DNA of 13,512 bases from Candidatus Aenigmatarchaeota archaeon (GTDB taxonomy: Archaea > Aenigmatarchaeota > Aenigmatarchaeia > CG10238-14 > SCSR01). The number at the start of each line of letters is the position of its first letter. The stretch's first letter is position 1. A program made the position numbers and the translations under genes. Shown here piece after piece: positions 6,347-12,366 of this stretch. Under the pieces are notes generated by a model. The model was not told where the DNA came from. It saw only the letters and a program-made list of their open reading frames with translations, and did not search any database. The stretch lies in contig JASEGN010000020.1 in NCBI GenBank assembly GCA_030018055.1, positions 1 through 13,512 on the forward strand, written 5' to 3'.

Positions 6347-7963
6347 ATGATAATTGTGGGCAATGATGTTAGAATTAAGTTGAAATTAGGTTTTCAGAAA
6401 AATCTATTTCGAAAATTAGTAGAAACTATTGGTGGAACAAGAAAAGTAGCTAAATTGCTTGGTATTTCAACTACAACTGTAAAAAGGTATAAAAATGGTA
6501 AAATAAGGTACATTTCCTATGATTTACTATTGAAAGTTCTAGAGTTGTTAGAATTGGATATAGCTCATATCGAAGCATTTGTTCTTGAGAAGACTACTCT
6601 TAAAGATGTAAGAAGAAAATATGCAAAAAAAGCAATAGAAGAATTTAAAAGAAGATACGGTAACAATTATCGTTATATTCTTGCATCCTATGGTTGGGAA
6701 GGTTTAAAGAAAAAATATGGAAAGGATTGGCTCTTTGTAATCGGAAAAAGAGGATTTGAAGCGTGTAAACGTAAGTATGGTGAAAATTATCACAAAATAA
6801 TTTGGAATAAAGCAATAAAAAGTTTAGAGCAACATTATGGGAAAGATTGGGGTAAGGTTATTTGGGATAAATCTTTGAAATCTCTTAAAAGAAAATATGG
6901 TAACGAGTGGTACAGGGTAATACTTCCTAATGCATGGAAGGCACTAGAAAATAAATATGGAAAGGATTGGCCTACTATTCTAAGCAAGTCTGGTGCTAAA
7001 GTCCTAAAAAATAAATATGGAAATGGTTATCGTAAATATCTTTATGAACTTGCTAAGTTGCATGAACACTCATTACTAACACAAACAGAGTTACAATTTA
7101 CTAATCTCTTAAAAGCCAAATATATTCCATTTGAAACTCATAAAATTGTAAAGAATATGGAATACGACGTAATGATACCTTCCTCCAAAAATCCAAAAAT
7201 TATATGTGAACTATCAGATCAAATACCACGCATTCATAATCTAAGAGCAAAAATTGCCCAAATTTTACTGCAAAAAGAAGTATTTCCTGATGCCATTTAC
7301 TTTTTTATAACTAATTTATATAAAACCAATAGTAGGGGTGATAATTTTAATTTTTCTTTCGATATTTTTTGTTATCTTAGAGAAAAAGGAGTAATTGTAA
7401 TAGATCTTAATGATATGAATAAAAGTGTCGGATTTATATTATCATTATTAAATCTATGCGATAATGGCAATCAAGTTAAAGAAGAGATAAAAGCATATCT
7501 AAATGCATTAGAGGATCGCCTGAAATCAAAGACTTTCCTTAATACCTCTCATGCTGCATCAATCAGATCATTCAAGAATGAACCTACTCAAGGTGAAAGA
7601 TTATTGCATAAAAAATTATCTGAGATAAATGCTAACCCTTTAGGTTCAACAACCCTTCAGACTAAATATGGCGGTTATGTTACAGTAGATAATTATGAAA
7701 ATTGTGGTGAAATAAAAATTATTTACGAAGAAACATCCTCAAAATCACCTCGCACCCTAGAAGTACTAGCTGGAAAGATTGCCTTTCTCAAAGATAATTT
7801 GAGTGCAAAATATGTAGTAGTATTGTCTAATTTTGAAAAATTCCCAAAGGAGGAGTGGTTTTCTAGATATCTGAAGAAATTTGCAGATATGGTTATTTTT
7901 AAAGATGATTTGAGTAATCTAGATAAATTTAAAGAGAAAAGGAAATTGCTTTTAACTAATTAA
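6347..7963 (+). CDS. HTH protein with seven 20-residue repeats and two nuclease-fold-like modules, unknown
   Basis: 538 residues from an ATG preceded by an in-frame stop. Residues about 29-55 (GGTRKVAKLLGISTTTVKRY then KNGK) form a clear helix-turn-helix of the Cro/sigma type. Residues 97-236 are seven gapless 20-residue repeats, consensus h-K-x-L-K-x-K-Y-G-K-D-W-x-x-h-I-x-x-x-A/S, with a degenerate copy before them. Residues about 243-322 look like a PD-(D/E)XK core: a helix with E248, then EYDVMIP (D274), IICELSDQ (E288), an amphipathic helix and the strand AIYFFITN. Residues about 412-495 repeat this order (E417, VTVDN D448, IIYEET E461, helix, KYVVVLSN). The usual catalytic Lys is absent in both modules. 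It may be a DNA-targeting or mobile-element protein. I know no matching family. It converges on ftsY with 1 bp between stops. Confidence 0.85.
   Translation: MIIVGNDVRIKLKLGFQKNLFRKLVETIGGTRKVAKLLGISTTTVKRYKNGKIRYISYDLLLKVLELLELDIAHIEAFVLEKTTLKDVRRKYAKKAIEEFKRRYGNNYRYILASYGWEGLKKKYGKDWLFVIGKRGFEACKRKYGENYHKIIWNKAIKSLEQHYGKDWGKVIWDKSLKSLKRKYGNEWYRVILPNAWKALENKYGKDWPTILSKSGAKVLKNKYGNGYRKYLYELAKLHEHSLLTQTELQFTNLLKAKYIPFETHKIVKNMEYDVMIPSSKNPKIICELSDQIPRIHNLRAKIAQILLQKEVFPDAIYFFITNLYKTNSRGDNFNFSFDIFCYLREKGVIVIDLNDMNKSVGFILSLLNLCDNGNQVKEEIKAYLNALEDRLKSKTFLNTSHAASIRSFKNEPTQGERLLHKKLSEINANPLGSTTLQTKYGGYVTVDNYENCGEIKIIYEETSSKSPRTLEVLAGKIAFLKDNLSAKYVVVLSNFEKFPKEEWFSRYLKKFADMVIFKDDLSNLDKFKEKRKLLLTN
6635..7054 (+). 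repeat. Seven tandem 60-bp coding repeats
   Basis: Seven in-frame 60-bp units, each encoding 20 residues, without a single indel. The nucleotides AAATATGG-AAAGATTGG recur every 60 bases. At protein level the invariant element is Y-G at unit positions 8-9, followed by an aromatic residue at position 12. The three residues after Y-G alternate: NNY, KDW, ENY, KDW, NEW, KDW, NGY. This gives a 40-residue (120-bp) super-period and suggests growth by duplicating a pair. DNA identity between units is only moderate, so the array is old and under selection. Confidence 0.9.
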
Positions 7964-7964
7964 A

Positions 7965-8975
7965 TTACTCTAGTAAAGAGTTCACAAATTTCTCAGGTTT
8001 ATATTCTACCAAATCTGTGTAATCTTGGCCAACCCCTAGGAATAAGATAGGCTTTTTGAACAAATAGCATACAGAAAATACATTTCCTCCCTTTTCGTTT
8101 ATGTCCATCTTTGAAAAAAGGATAGCGTCAATACCTACAGTTTTATTGAAAAATTCAAACTGTGGTACTACATCTGAACCGGAAATACCATCTAATACCA
8201 AAATTTTTAAATCTGGTTTATTTACTCTAACTATTTTAGCTAACTCATCCATCAAACCCTTCTCAACATGCATTCTTCCACTAGTATCGGCAAGAATGAC
8301 ATCATAGCCTCTTGCTTCAGCCGATTTTCTGCTATCAAAGATAATACTACAAGCATCCTCTCCTCTCCGCCCTTTTATTATAGGAACTCCAATTTTTTCT
8401 GCATATTTTTCTAGTTGCTCAATTCCACAGGGTCTGAAAGTATCGCCTGCAGCTAACAAAACCCTATAACCTTTATTTTTTAAGTAATACCCAACTTTTG
8501 TTAGATTTAGACTTTTTCCGACACCATTTATACCAAAGAATATAAAAGTTGCATAACCCTTCGCTTCCTTGGCCTTCTCTATAATTTCTTCTAAATCAAT
8601 TTCTGGTACAGCTAAAATATCGAGCAAAGTTTTTTTCAAAGAGCTAATTACCACTTCCCTTTCCTTTCCCCTCTTCACTTCTTTTCCGACCAAACTGGCT
8701 TTTAGATCAGATTTTATTTTTTTAACTACATCGTAAGCAACATCAGCATCAATCAAATCAACTTCTACTTCCCTTAATATGGATTCAAGATCTTCTTCTG
8801 ATAGTTTTCTTTCAACAATTTTTTTGACAACTTTTTTAGCAACTTTCTTAACAATACCTTCTTCCTTTATTTCTCTTTCAACGACTTCCTCTCTCTCGAC
8901 TATTTTTGGCTTTTCAAGTTTTTCTGCTAGAGATTTTGTTAGCTTTGATAACTTCTCTTTCAAAATCTTAAACAT
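7965..8975 (-). CDS. ftsY: Signal recognition particle receptor FtsY
   Basis: 336 residues. This is the SRP receptor GTPase that docks SRP54-ribosome complexes at the membrane. A short charged N-terminal region (about 1-55, rich in K, E and V) precedes the N domain and then the G domain. Motifs: P-loop GINGVGKS (148-155) followed by LNLTK, close to the GVNGVGKSTNL seen in eukaryotic SR-alpha; DTFRP (178-182); DTSGR (230-234, normally DTAGR); SKMD (288-291, normally TKLD); EKGGNVFSV; and the C-terminal GVGQDYTDLVEYKPEKFVNSL. The usual DAxxGQ reads DGISGS (262-267). The start lies 3 bp after the pfdA stop, so the genes form an operon. The 3' end faces the HTH-repeat gene with 1 bp between stops. 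The assignment is firm despite the divergent GTPase motifs. Confidence 0.96.
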   Translation of the reverse strand: MFKILKEKLSKLTKSLAEKLEKPKIVEREEVVEREIKEEGIVKKVAKKVVKKIVERKLSEEDLESILREVEVDLIDADVAYDVVKKIKSDLKASLVGKEVKRGKEREVVISSLKKTLLDILAVPEIDLEEIIEKAKEAKGYATFIFFGINGVGKSLNLTKVGYYLKNKGYRVLLAAGDTFRPCGIEQLEKYAEKIGVPIIKGRRGEDACSIIFDSRKSAEARGYDVILADTSGRMHVEKGLMDELAKIVRVNKPDLKILVLDGISGSDVVPQFEFFNKTVGIDAILFSKMDINEKGGNVFSVCYLFKKPILFLGVGQDYTDLVEYKPEKFVNSLLE

Positions 8976-8978
8976 ATG

Positions 8979-9389
8979 TTACCTACTTAGTGTTTTAACT
9001 AGCTCCTGTATCTCTGGGCCGAGTTTTTCCAAATTCATTGAAACTTCTGCTATGTTATTTTCGACTTGTACTAGAACATTTTTCATCTCTTCCATTCTTT
9101 TTCCCAGTAGCTCTTTTCCCTCTTGGATTGTCTTTTCTAGAGCAATACCTGCACCAACTTCCACTATAATTTTACTATCGTCCACTACTTCTCCAAATAT
9201 ATGAGCTTCAGCTCCAAGCGGAACTAACATTCTTGCGCCAGTTTTAATTTCATCTATGCTAGCTTGAGTTAACTGAATTTCTGCTATTTTATCTATTAAA
9301 GTTTTTCTTTGTTCCATAAGTCCACTCAACCTTGCCTCCAAAATCCTGTAAGCTAAAACCTTCTCTTGGAGCTCTGTCTTTTCAACCAT
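8979..9389 (-). CDS. pfdA: Prefoldin alpha subunit
   Basis: 136 residues, normal for archaeal prefoldin alpha. N- and C-terminal coiled-coil helices (KTELQEKVLAYRILEARLSG; LLGKRMEEMKNVLVQVENNI) flank two beta-hairpins (GARMLVPLGAEAHIFGEVVD; KIIVEVGAGIALEKTIQEG). The LVPLG and VEVGAG motifs are diagnostic. Two alpha subunits form the body of the hexameric jellyfish-shaped chaperone that holds unfolded chains for the thermosome. The ATG directly abuts the stop of the MEMO-family gene (TGAATG), and ftsY begins 3 bp after its stop. The three are therefore probably one transcription unit. The pfdA-ftsY order is conserved across many archaea. Confidence 0.95.
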   Translation of the reverse strand: MVEKTELQEKVLAYRILEARLSGLMEQRKTLIDKIAEIQLTQASIDEIKTGARMLVPLGAEAHIFGEVVDDSKIIVEVGAGIALEKTIQEGKELLGKRMEEMKNVLVQVENNIAEVSMNLEKLGPEIQELVKTLSR

Positions 9390-10232
9390 TCAATCACCGA
9401 GTGTTATGCCCGCATACCCAACTACAGAACTTAAGTCGCCTGTTAAATCTCCAGAAGTGGCATATTTTAACAAATTGCTTTTTTTAGCTTTAAGTTCCTT
9501 AGCCACCACCATAGCTACAGCTATAGGGCCAAAACCACATACAGTAGCAGACCTTTCATTTATCCTACTAAAGAACTCTTTTACATTCAACTTTAGTATG
9601 GAATTTATCAGATAGCTATCTATCTCACTTGCTAGTTCATAGGGTAGATAATGGGAGAAATCGCTACTTGCTAGGACAATCCAATCCTTTTTAGAAGTTT
9701 TAATGGTTTTAACTATGGCCTCTCCTATGCATCTACAAGCCTCTAATAAAGTCTCATCAGCAAATTCATTCAGAATACAAATTGGAACAAATGTAAAATC
9801 ACTTCCGTATCGAAATTGCAAGAATGGTAATTGAACTTCTATGGAATGTTCATTTTTATGTGGTAGCACATCCTGTTCCAAAATTTTACAGTTTTGTAAT
9901 AACTTGCTTGTGAATTCTTCATCGATTAAAACTTCTCCGAGTGGGGTTTTCCACAAGCCTGATTTCATTAAGCTAAAAGTACTTCCAATTCCGGTATGGT
10001 TCGGTCCTATTAAAATATAATTTGACTTTAGAATTTTTGCATACACCCACGCTGCCACTGGACCAGAGTACTCATAACCTGCATGTGGAACGATAGCAAC
10101 TTTAAATTTTTTTGGAAATATTTCTTTGGGCCCAAGCTCATGTTTAAAACAATAGTTTATCTGCTTCTTTAACATCTCCCTTTCCAAATTATAAAAACTT
10201 CCAGCTACTACAGGTTCTCTAATTATCATCAT
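9390..10232 (-). CDS. amrB: MEMO family protein (AmmeMemoRadiSam system protein B)
   Basis: 280 residues. All family landmarks are present: REPVVAGSFY at the N-terminus, VPHAGYEYSGPVAA (H50), LIGPNHTG (H79), KNEHSIEVQLPFLQ, ASSDFSHY (D191, H194), VCGFGPIAVAM (C232), and YATSGDLTGD with SVVGYAG at the end. MEMO proteins share a fold with extradiol dioxygenases, and the two His and Cys positions match the metal site of human MEMO1. In prokaryotes this is component B of the AmmeMemoRadiSam system; the reaction is unsettled. The AMMECR1 and radical-SAM partners are not in this window. The first gene of the probable memo-pfdA-ftsY operon, it starts with ATGATG, so the start may be 3 bp further in. 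Confidence 0.95.
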   Translation of the reverse strand: MMIIREPVVAGSFYNLEREMLKKQINYCFKHELGPKEIFPKKFKVAIVPHAGYEYSGPVAAWVYAKILKSNYILIGPNHTGIGSTFSLMKSGLWKTPLGEVLIDEEFTSKLLQNCKILEQDVLPHKNEHSIEVQLPFLQFRYGSDFTFVPICILNEFADETLLEACRCIGEAIVKTIKTSKKDWIVLASSDFSHYLPYELASEIDSYLINSILKLNVKEFFSRINERSATVCGFGPIAVAMVVAKELKAKKSNLLKYATSGDLTGDLSSVVGYAGITLGD

Positions 10233-10266
10233 TTTTTCACTAAATTTTATTTTTATTGAGAATTAA

Positions 10267-10274
10267 TATTTATA
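10267..10274 (-). promoter_or_regulatory. TATA box of the memo-pfdA-ftsY operon
   Basis: TATAAATA on the minus strand lies about 38 bp upstream of the ATG at 10232, predicting a leader of roughly 12 nt without a Shine-Dalgarno. A weaker A/T tract lies closer in (10242-10256). Inferred from sequence pattern. Confidence 0.4.
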
Positions 10275-10361
10275 TCGAAAGCTTATTCTTAGTTTGGAAT
10301 TTAGTGTAATAAATGAGCATGGATAACAAAATACAGGGTTGAGTAAATACTAAAAAATTTA

Positions 10362-10385
10362 TTTAAGCTTATATAAAAGTTTAAA
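10362..10385. promoter_or_regulatory. Imperfect palindrome over the TATA box (candidate operator)
   Basis: TTTAAGCTT and AAGTTTAAA form an inverted repeat (8 of 9 Watson-Crick pairs plus one G-T) separated by 6 bp. It spans the TATA-like CTTATATAAAAG upstream of the winged-helix gene at 10421. TATA spacing predicts a transcript start near 10400. A dimeric winged-helix regulator binding here would block its own TATA box, so autoregulation is the simplest reading (inference). Confidence 0.45.
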
Positions 10386-10420
10386 TATACATATTCCAGA
10401 ACATTTATATAGGTGTTTAA

Positions 10421-10714
10421 TTGCTTTCAGAGAAGAAGAAATTAATGCAAATATTCTTTAGGGTAAAACCAGCAGAACTTTTATTAAGTTTAAGAGAAGG
10501 TCCGAAGTATGCTGCGATAATTTCAAAAGAAACTGATTGTACTTATTCACATACTATTAAATTACTCGAAACATTCAACAAACTAGGATTATTAACTTTT
10601 GAAAAGACAGGTAGGAAAAAAATAGTTAGATTAACATCCACAGGTCAAACTATTGCGAATGCCATTTATTCAATTTTAATGAAATTGCCTAGGGTTAAAG
10701 AAGGTAAAACATAA
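10421..10714 (+). CDS. Winged-helix transcriptional regulator (MarR/ArsR-like)
   Basis: 97 residues from a TTG at 10421, which has AGGTG 5 nt upstream. Without that, the ATG at 10445 would give 89 residues. The fold reads helix (AELLLSLREG), helix (KYAAIISKETD), recognition helix (TYSHTIKLLETFNKLGLL), then a wing (FEKTGRKKIVRLTSTG) and a final helix (QTIANAIYSILMKL). The GL(L/V)...GR.K...LT..G pattern is the common archaeal MarR/ArsR-type winged helix. No cysteine-based metal or redox site is evident; there is one cysteine, C40, before the recognition helix. It stands alone between the memo operon and a tRNA, so its targets cannot be told from context. A palindrome on its own promoter suggests autoregulation. 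Confidence 0.8.
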   Translation: MLSEKKKLMQIFFRVKPAELLLSLREGPKYAAIISKETDCTYSHTIKLLETFNKLGLLTFEKTGRKKIVRLTSTGQTIANAIYSILMKLPRVKEGKT

Positions 10715-10786
10715 ATCCAATTAGCATTTTTCTCATTGTTGTTAATGAACAAGGCACTTACTAAATCCCTATTTTTATTCGCAATT

Positions 10787-10796
10787 TTTATAAAAT
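10787..10796 (+). promoter_or_regulatory. TATA box of the tRNA transcription unit
   Basis: TTTATAAAAT, preceded by T-rich sequence, is centred about 42 bp before the first tRNA base. It predicts a start near 10817 and a 5' leader of about 16 nt for RNase P to remove. It is the only good promoter upstream of the tRNA and the three following genes, so it may drive all four. Confidence 0.5.
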
Positions 10797-10833
10797 ATTA
10801 AATAGTATATTCAAAATCTAAAATAAAGATTAA

Positions 10834-10917
10834 GCCCTGGTAGCTCAGTTGGTAGAGCGTATAGTTAGCGTAAGCGTGGTAAGCATAAGGTCACGGGTTC
10901 AATCCCCGTCCAGGGCT
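10834..10917 (+). tRNA. tRNA-Thr(GGU) with an 11-nt insertion
   Basis: Acceptor stem GCCCTGG (10834-10840) pairs with CCAGGGC (10910-10916). D arm is GCTC-AGTTGGTA-GAGC, variable loop AGGTC, T arm ACGGG-TTCAATC-CCCGT. The discriminator is T (10917) and no CCA is encoded. The anticodon arm is 11 nt too long. Removing 10863-10873 (AGTTAGCGTAA) gives a perfect stem TATGC/GCATA around loop GTGGTAA, with anticodon GGT after U33. Archaeal tRNA-Thr identity features (G1-C72, C2-G71, U73) agree with this. The insertion would thus be an intron between positions 29 and 30. Oddities: G32 instead of a pyrimidine, and no textbook bulge-helix-bulge at the splice sites. The next gene starts 2 nt after the tRNA 3' end. 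Confidence 0.82.
10863..10873 (+). other. Putative tRNA intron at position 29/30
   Basis: AGTTAGCGTAA is the only 11-nt removal that restores five Watson-Crick pairs in the anticodon stem. It cannot be shifted by even one base without losing pairing. The insertion plus the flank can form a small hairpin, GC-GTAA-GC, with a GNRA loop. A strict 3-nt bulge, 4-bp helix, 3-nt bulge was not found, so processing by the usual splicing endonuclease is uncertain. Confidence 0.6.
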
Positions 10918-10919
10918 TC

Positions 10920-11651
10920 ATGGCTGATAAAAAGAGGTTAACCGCAAGAAAAGTAAGAATCTACGACATTATTAATGGGAAGTATTTTTATGGTAGTAAG
11001 GAAGAGATGAAACCAAGTTTTGTAATGACTAGCTTAGGTCAAAAAATTTCTAGGGTTAATATTGTTGCGACGGTTATTGACAAATTTGTTAGCGAAGATG
11101 AAAATTATGCTACGCTTACTATAGATGATGGTACTGAAGCTATAAGAGTTAAAGCTTTTAGAGAAGATGTAAAACTAATTAATTACCTGGAAAGGGGGGA
11201 TTTGGTGTTTGTTATCGGTAAGTTAAAAGAGTATGGTGGAGAAGTATACATAAACTGTGAGTTTGCTAAAAAAATGGATAATTTTAATTACGAAAGTTTT
11301 AGAAGACTTGAAATTCTTCTTCAACTTCTCCAACAGAAAGAAAAAATAGAGAAGATAAAGGAATTATCGGAGAAAGTTACCCTGGATGAGCTTAGAAGGT
11401 TAGCGAAGGAAAAGTTTGAAATTGAAGAGGAAATTTTGAGGAATATTTTGGAGAAGAGATTTGAAGAAGATTATAAGCAAAAAATTCTGGAGCTTATAAG
11501 AAGGCTTGATACTGGTGAGGGAGTTGAGGTTGAAAAAATATTTGAATTATGTGAGCTACCTAGCGATTTAATTGAAAGGGCTGTTGATGCGTTACTTAAA
11601 GAGGGAAGTTTATATGAATGTTTTCCAGGGAAGTTTAAGGTTGTAGGATGA
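10920..11651 (+). CDS. RPA-family OB-fold single-stranded DNA-binding protein
   Basis: 243 residues. The N-terminal KRLTARKVRIYDIINGKYF is typical of archaeal RPA-like (COG3390-type) proteins. An OB-fold spans about residues 40-120: SRVNIVATVIDKFVSEDENY, then ATLTIDDGTEAIRVKAF and GDLVFVIGKLKEYGGEVYIN. A charged helical region follows, and the C-terminal 50 residues look like a winged helix (VEVEKIFELCELPSDLIERA). It probably protects ssDNA in replication and repair. The ATG lies 2 nt after the tRNA-Thr 3' end, and no promoter fits between them. RNase Z cleavage of a joint transcript would leave an essentially leaderless mRNA. Its stop overlaps the aIF2-beta start (ATGA). Confidence 0.88.
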   Translation: MADKKRLTARKVRIYDIINGKYFYGSKEEMKPSFVMTSLGQKISRVNIVATVIDKFVSEDENYATLTIDDGTEAIRVKAFREDVKLINYLERGDLVFVIGKLKEYGGEVYINCEFAKKMDNFNYESFRRLEILLQLLQQKEKIEKIKELSEKVTLDELRRLAKEKFEIEEEILRNILEKRFEEDYKQKILELIRRLDTGEGVEVEKIFELCELPSDLIERAVDALLKEGSLYECFPGKFKVVG

Positions 11652-12061
11652 GTTTTCTTAGCTATGAGGAGATGTTAAAAAGGGCCATGGAAAGAATTCC
11701 AAAAAAAATTAAAGATGAAAAAAGATTTAGAATTCCAGAGGTTATGTATGAAATTCAGGGAAATAAAACAATCATAAAAAATTTTCAAGAGTTTTTATCT
11801 GTGTTTAGGAGAGATGCTAAACACTTTTCAAAATTTTTATGTAGGGAACTAGCCACACTTGGCTATCCACAGGGAAATTTCTTTGTCCTGCAGACAATGG
11901 TTTCTGGCGCTACACTTAGGAAAAAAATTGAGAGCTATGTTAATGAGTTTGTTTATTGCAAGCAATGTGGAGAGCCAGATACTAAACTAATAAAGGAGGA
12001 TAGAATTTATTTTTTAGTTTGTGAGGCGTGTGGAGCTAAGCATTCAGTAAGATCCATATGA
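11648..12061 (+). CDS. eif2b: Translation initiation factor aIF2 subunit beta
   Basis: 137 residues, the standard archaeal length. The N-terminal MSFLSYEEMLKRA and RFRIPE stretches match the gamma-subunit-binding region. The central domain (IIKNFQEFL, RDAKHFSKFLCRELAT) is typical, as is the C-terminal zinc ribbon C104-x-x-C107 / C125-x-x-C128 with GATLRKKIESYVNEFVYCK leading into it. As part of the aIF2 alpha-beta-gamma heterotrimer it helps deliver initiator Met-tRNA to the small subunit. ATGA overlaps on both sides couple it to the RPA-like gene and the DUF424 gene. The aIF2-beta/DUF424 order recurs in archaea. Confidence 0.96.
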   Translation: MSFLSYEEMLKRAMERIPKKIKDEKRFRIPEVMYEIQGNKTIIKNFQEFLSVFRRDAKHFSKFLCRELATLGYPQGNFFVLQTMVSGATLRKKIESYVNEFVYCKQCGEPDTKLIKEDRIYFLVCEACGAKHSVRSI

Positions 12062-12357
12062 GATTTTGGTCAAAGATATTCATAACAAAATATGAGATTG
12101 TTGTCGCTATTTGTGATGAGGAACTAATAGACCAGGAGATAAAATCTAAGAGATTTGAAGTAAAGGTAAGTAAAGGGTTCTATGGGGAAAAATTGATTGA
12201 TGAGTTAACAGCAGTAAAAGTTATGGGAGTCGCAACAATAGGCAATCTTTTTGGAAAAAATATAGTAAAACTTGCTGCAGAACATGGGTTTATTTCAAGA
12301 GAAAATGTTTTACTCGTAAAAAGGATCCCCCATGCACAATTTGTTAAAAGGACCTAA
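12058..12357 (+). CDS. DUF424 family protein
   Basis: 99 residues. Family hallmarks are all present: ITKYEIVVAICDEELIDQEI near the start, KGFYGEKL in the middle, VATIGNLFGKNIVKLA, and the closing VKRIPHAQFVKR. DUF424 is a small archaeal family of unknown function that usually sits just downstream of aIF2-beta, suggesting a translation-related role by association. Here it overlaps the aIF2-beta stop (ATGA) and ends the tRNA-RPA-aIF2-beta-DUF424 cluster. The usual LG after the CDEEL motif reads ID, a minor variation. Confidence 0.92.
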   Translation: MRFWSKIFITKYEIVVAICDEELIDQEIKSKRFEVKVSKGFYGEKLIDELTAVKVMGVATIGNLFGKNIVKLAAEHGFISRENVLLVKRIPHAQFVKRT

Positions 12358-12366
12358 ATAATTAAT

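Noticed and set aside
6292..6366. Short plus-strand frame (TTG start, 24 codons, includes VRDESTLVCSEADK) ending inside the start of the repeat gene.
   Set aside because: No Shine-Dalgarno, a TTG start, very short, and an upstream stop in frame. It cannot be told from chance.
10860..10887. Unspliced reading of the tRNA anticodon arm with anticodon AGC (Ala).
   Set aside because: The stem TATAG would not pair, A34 anticodons are not used in archaea, and the discriminator and acceptor fit tRNA-Thr.
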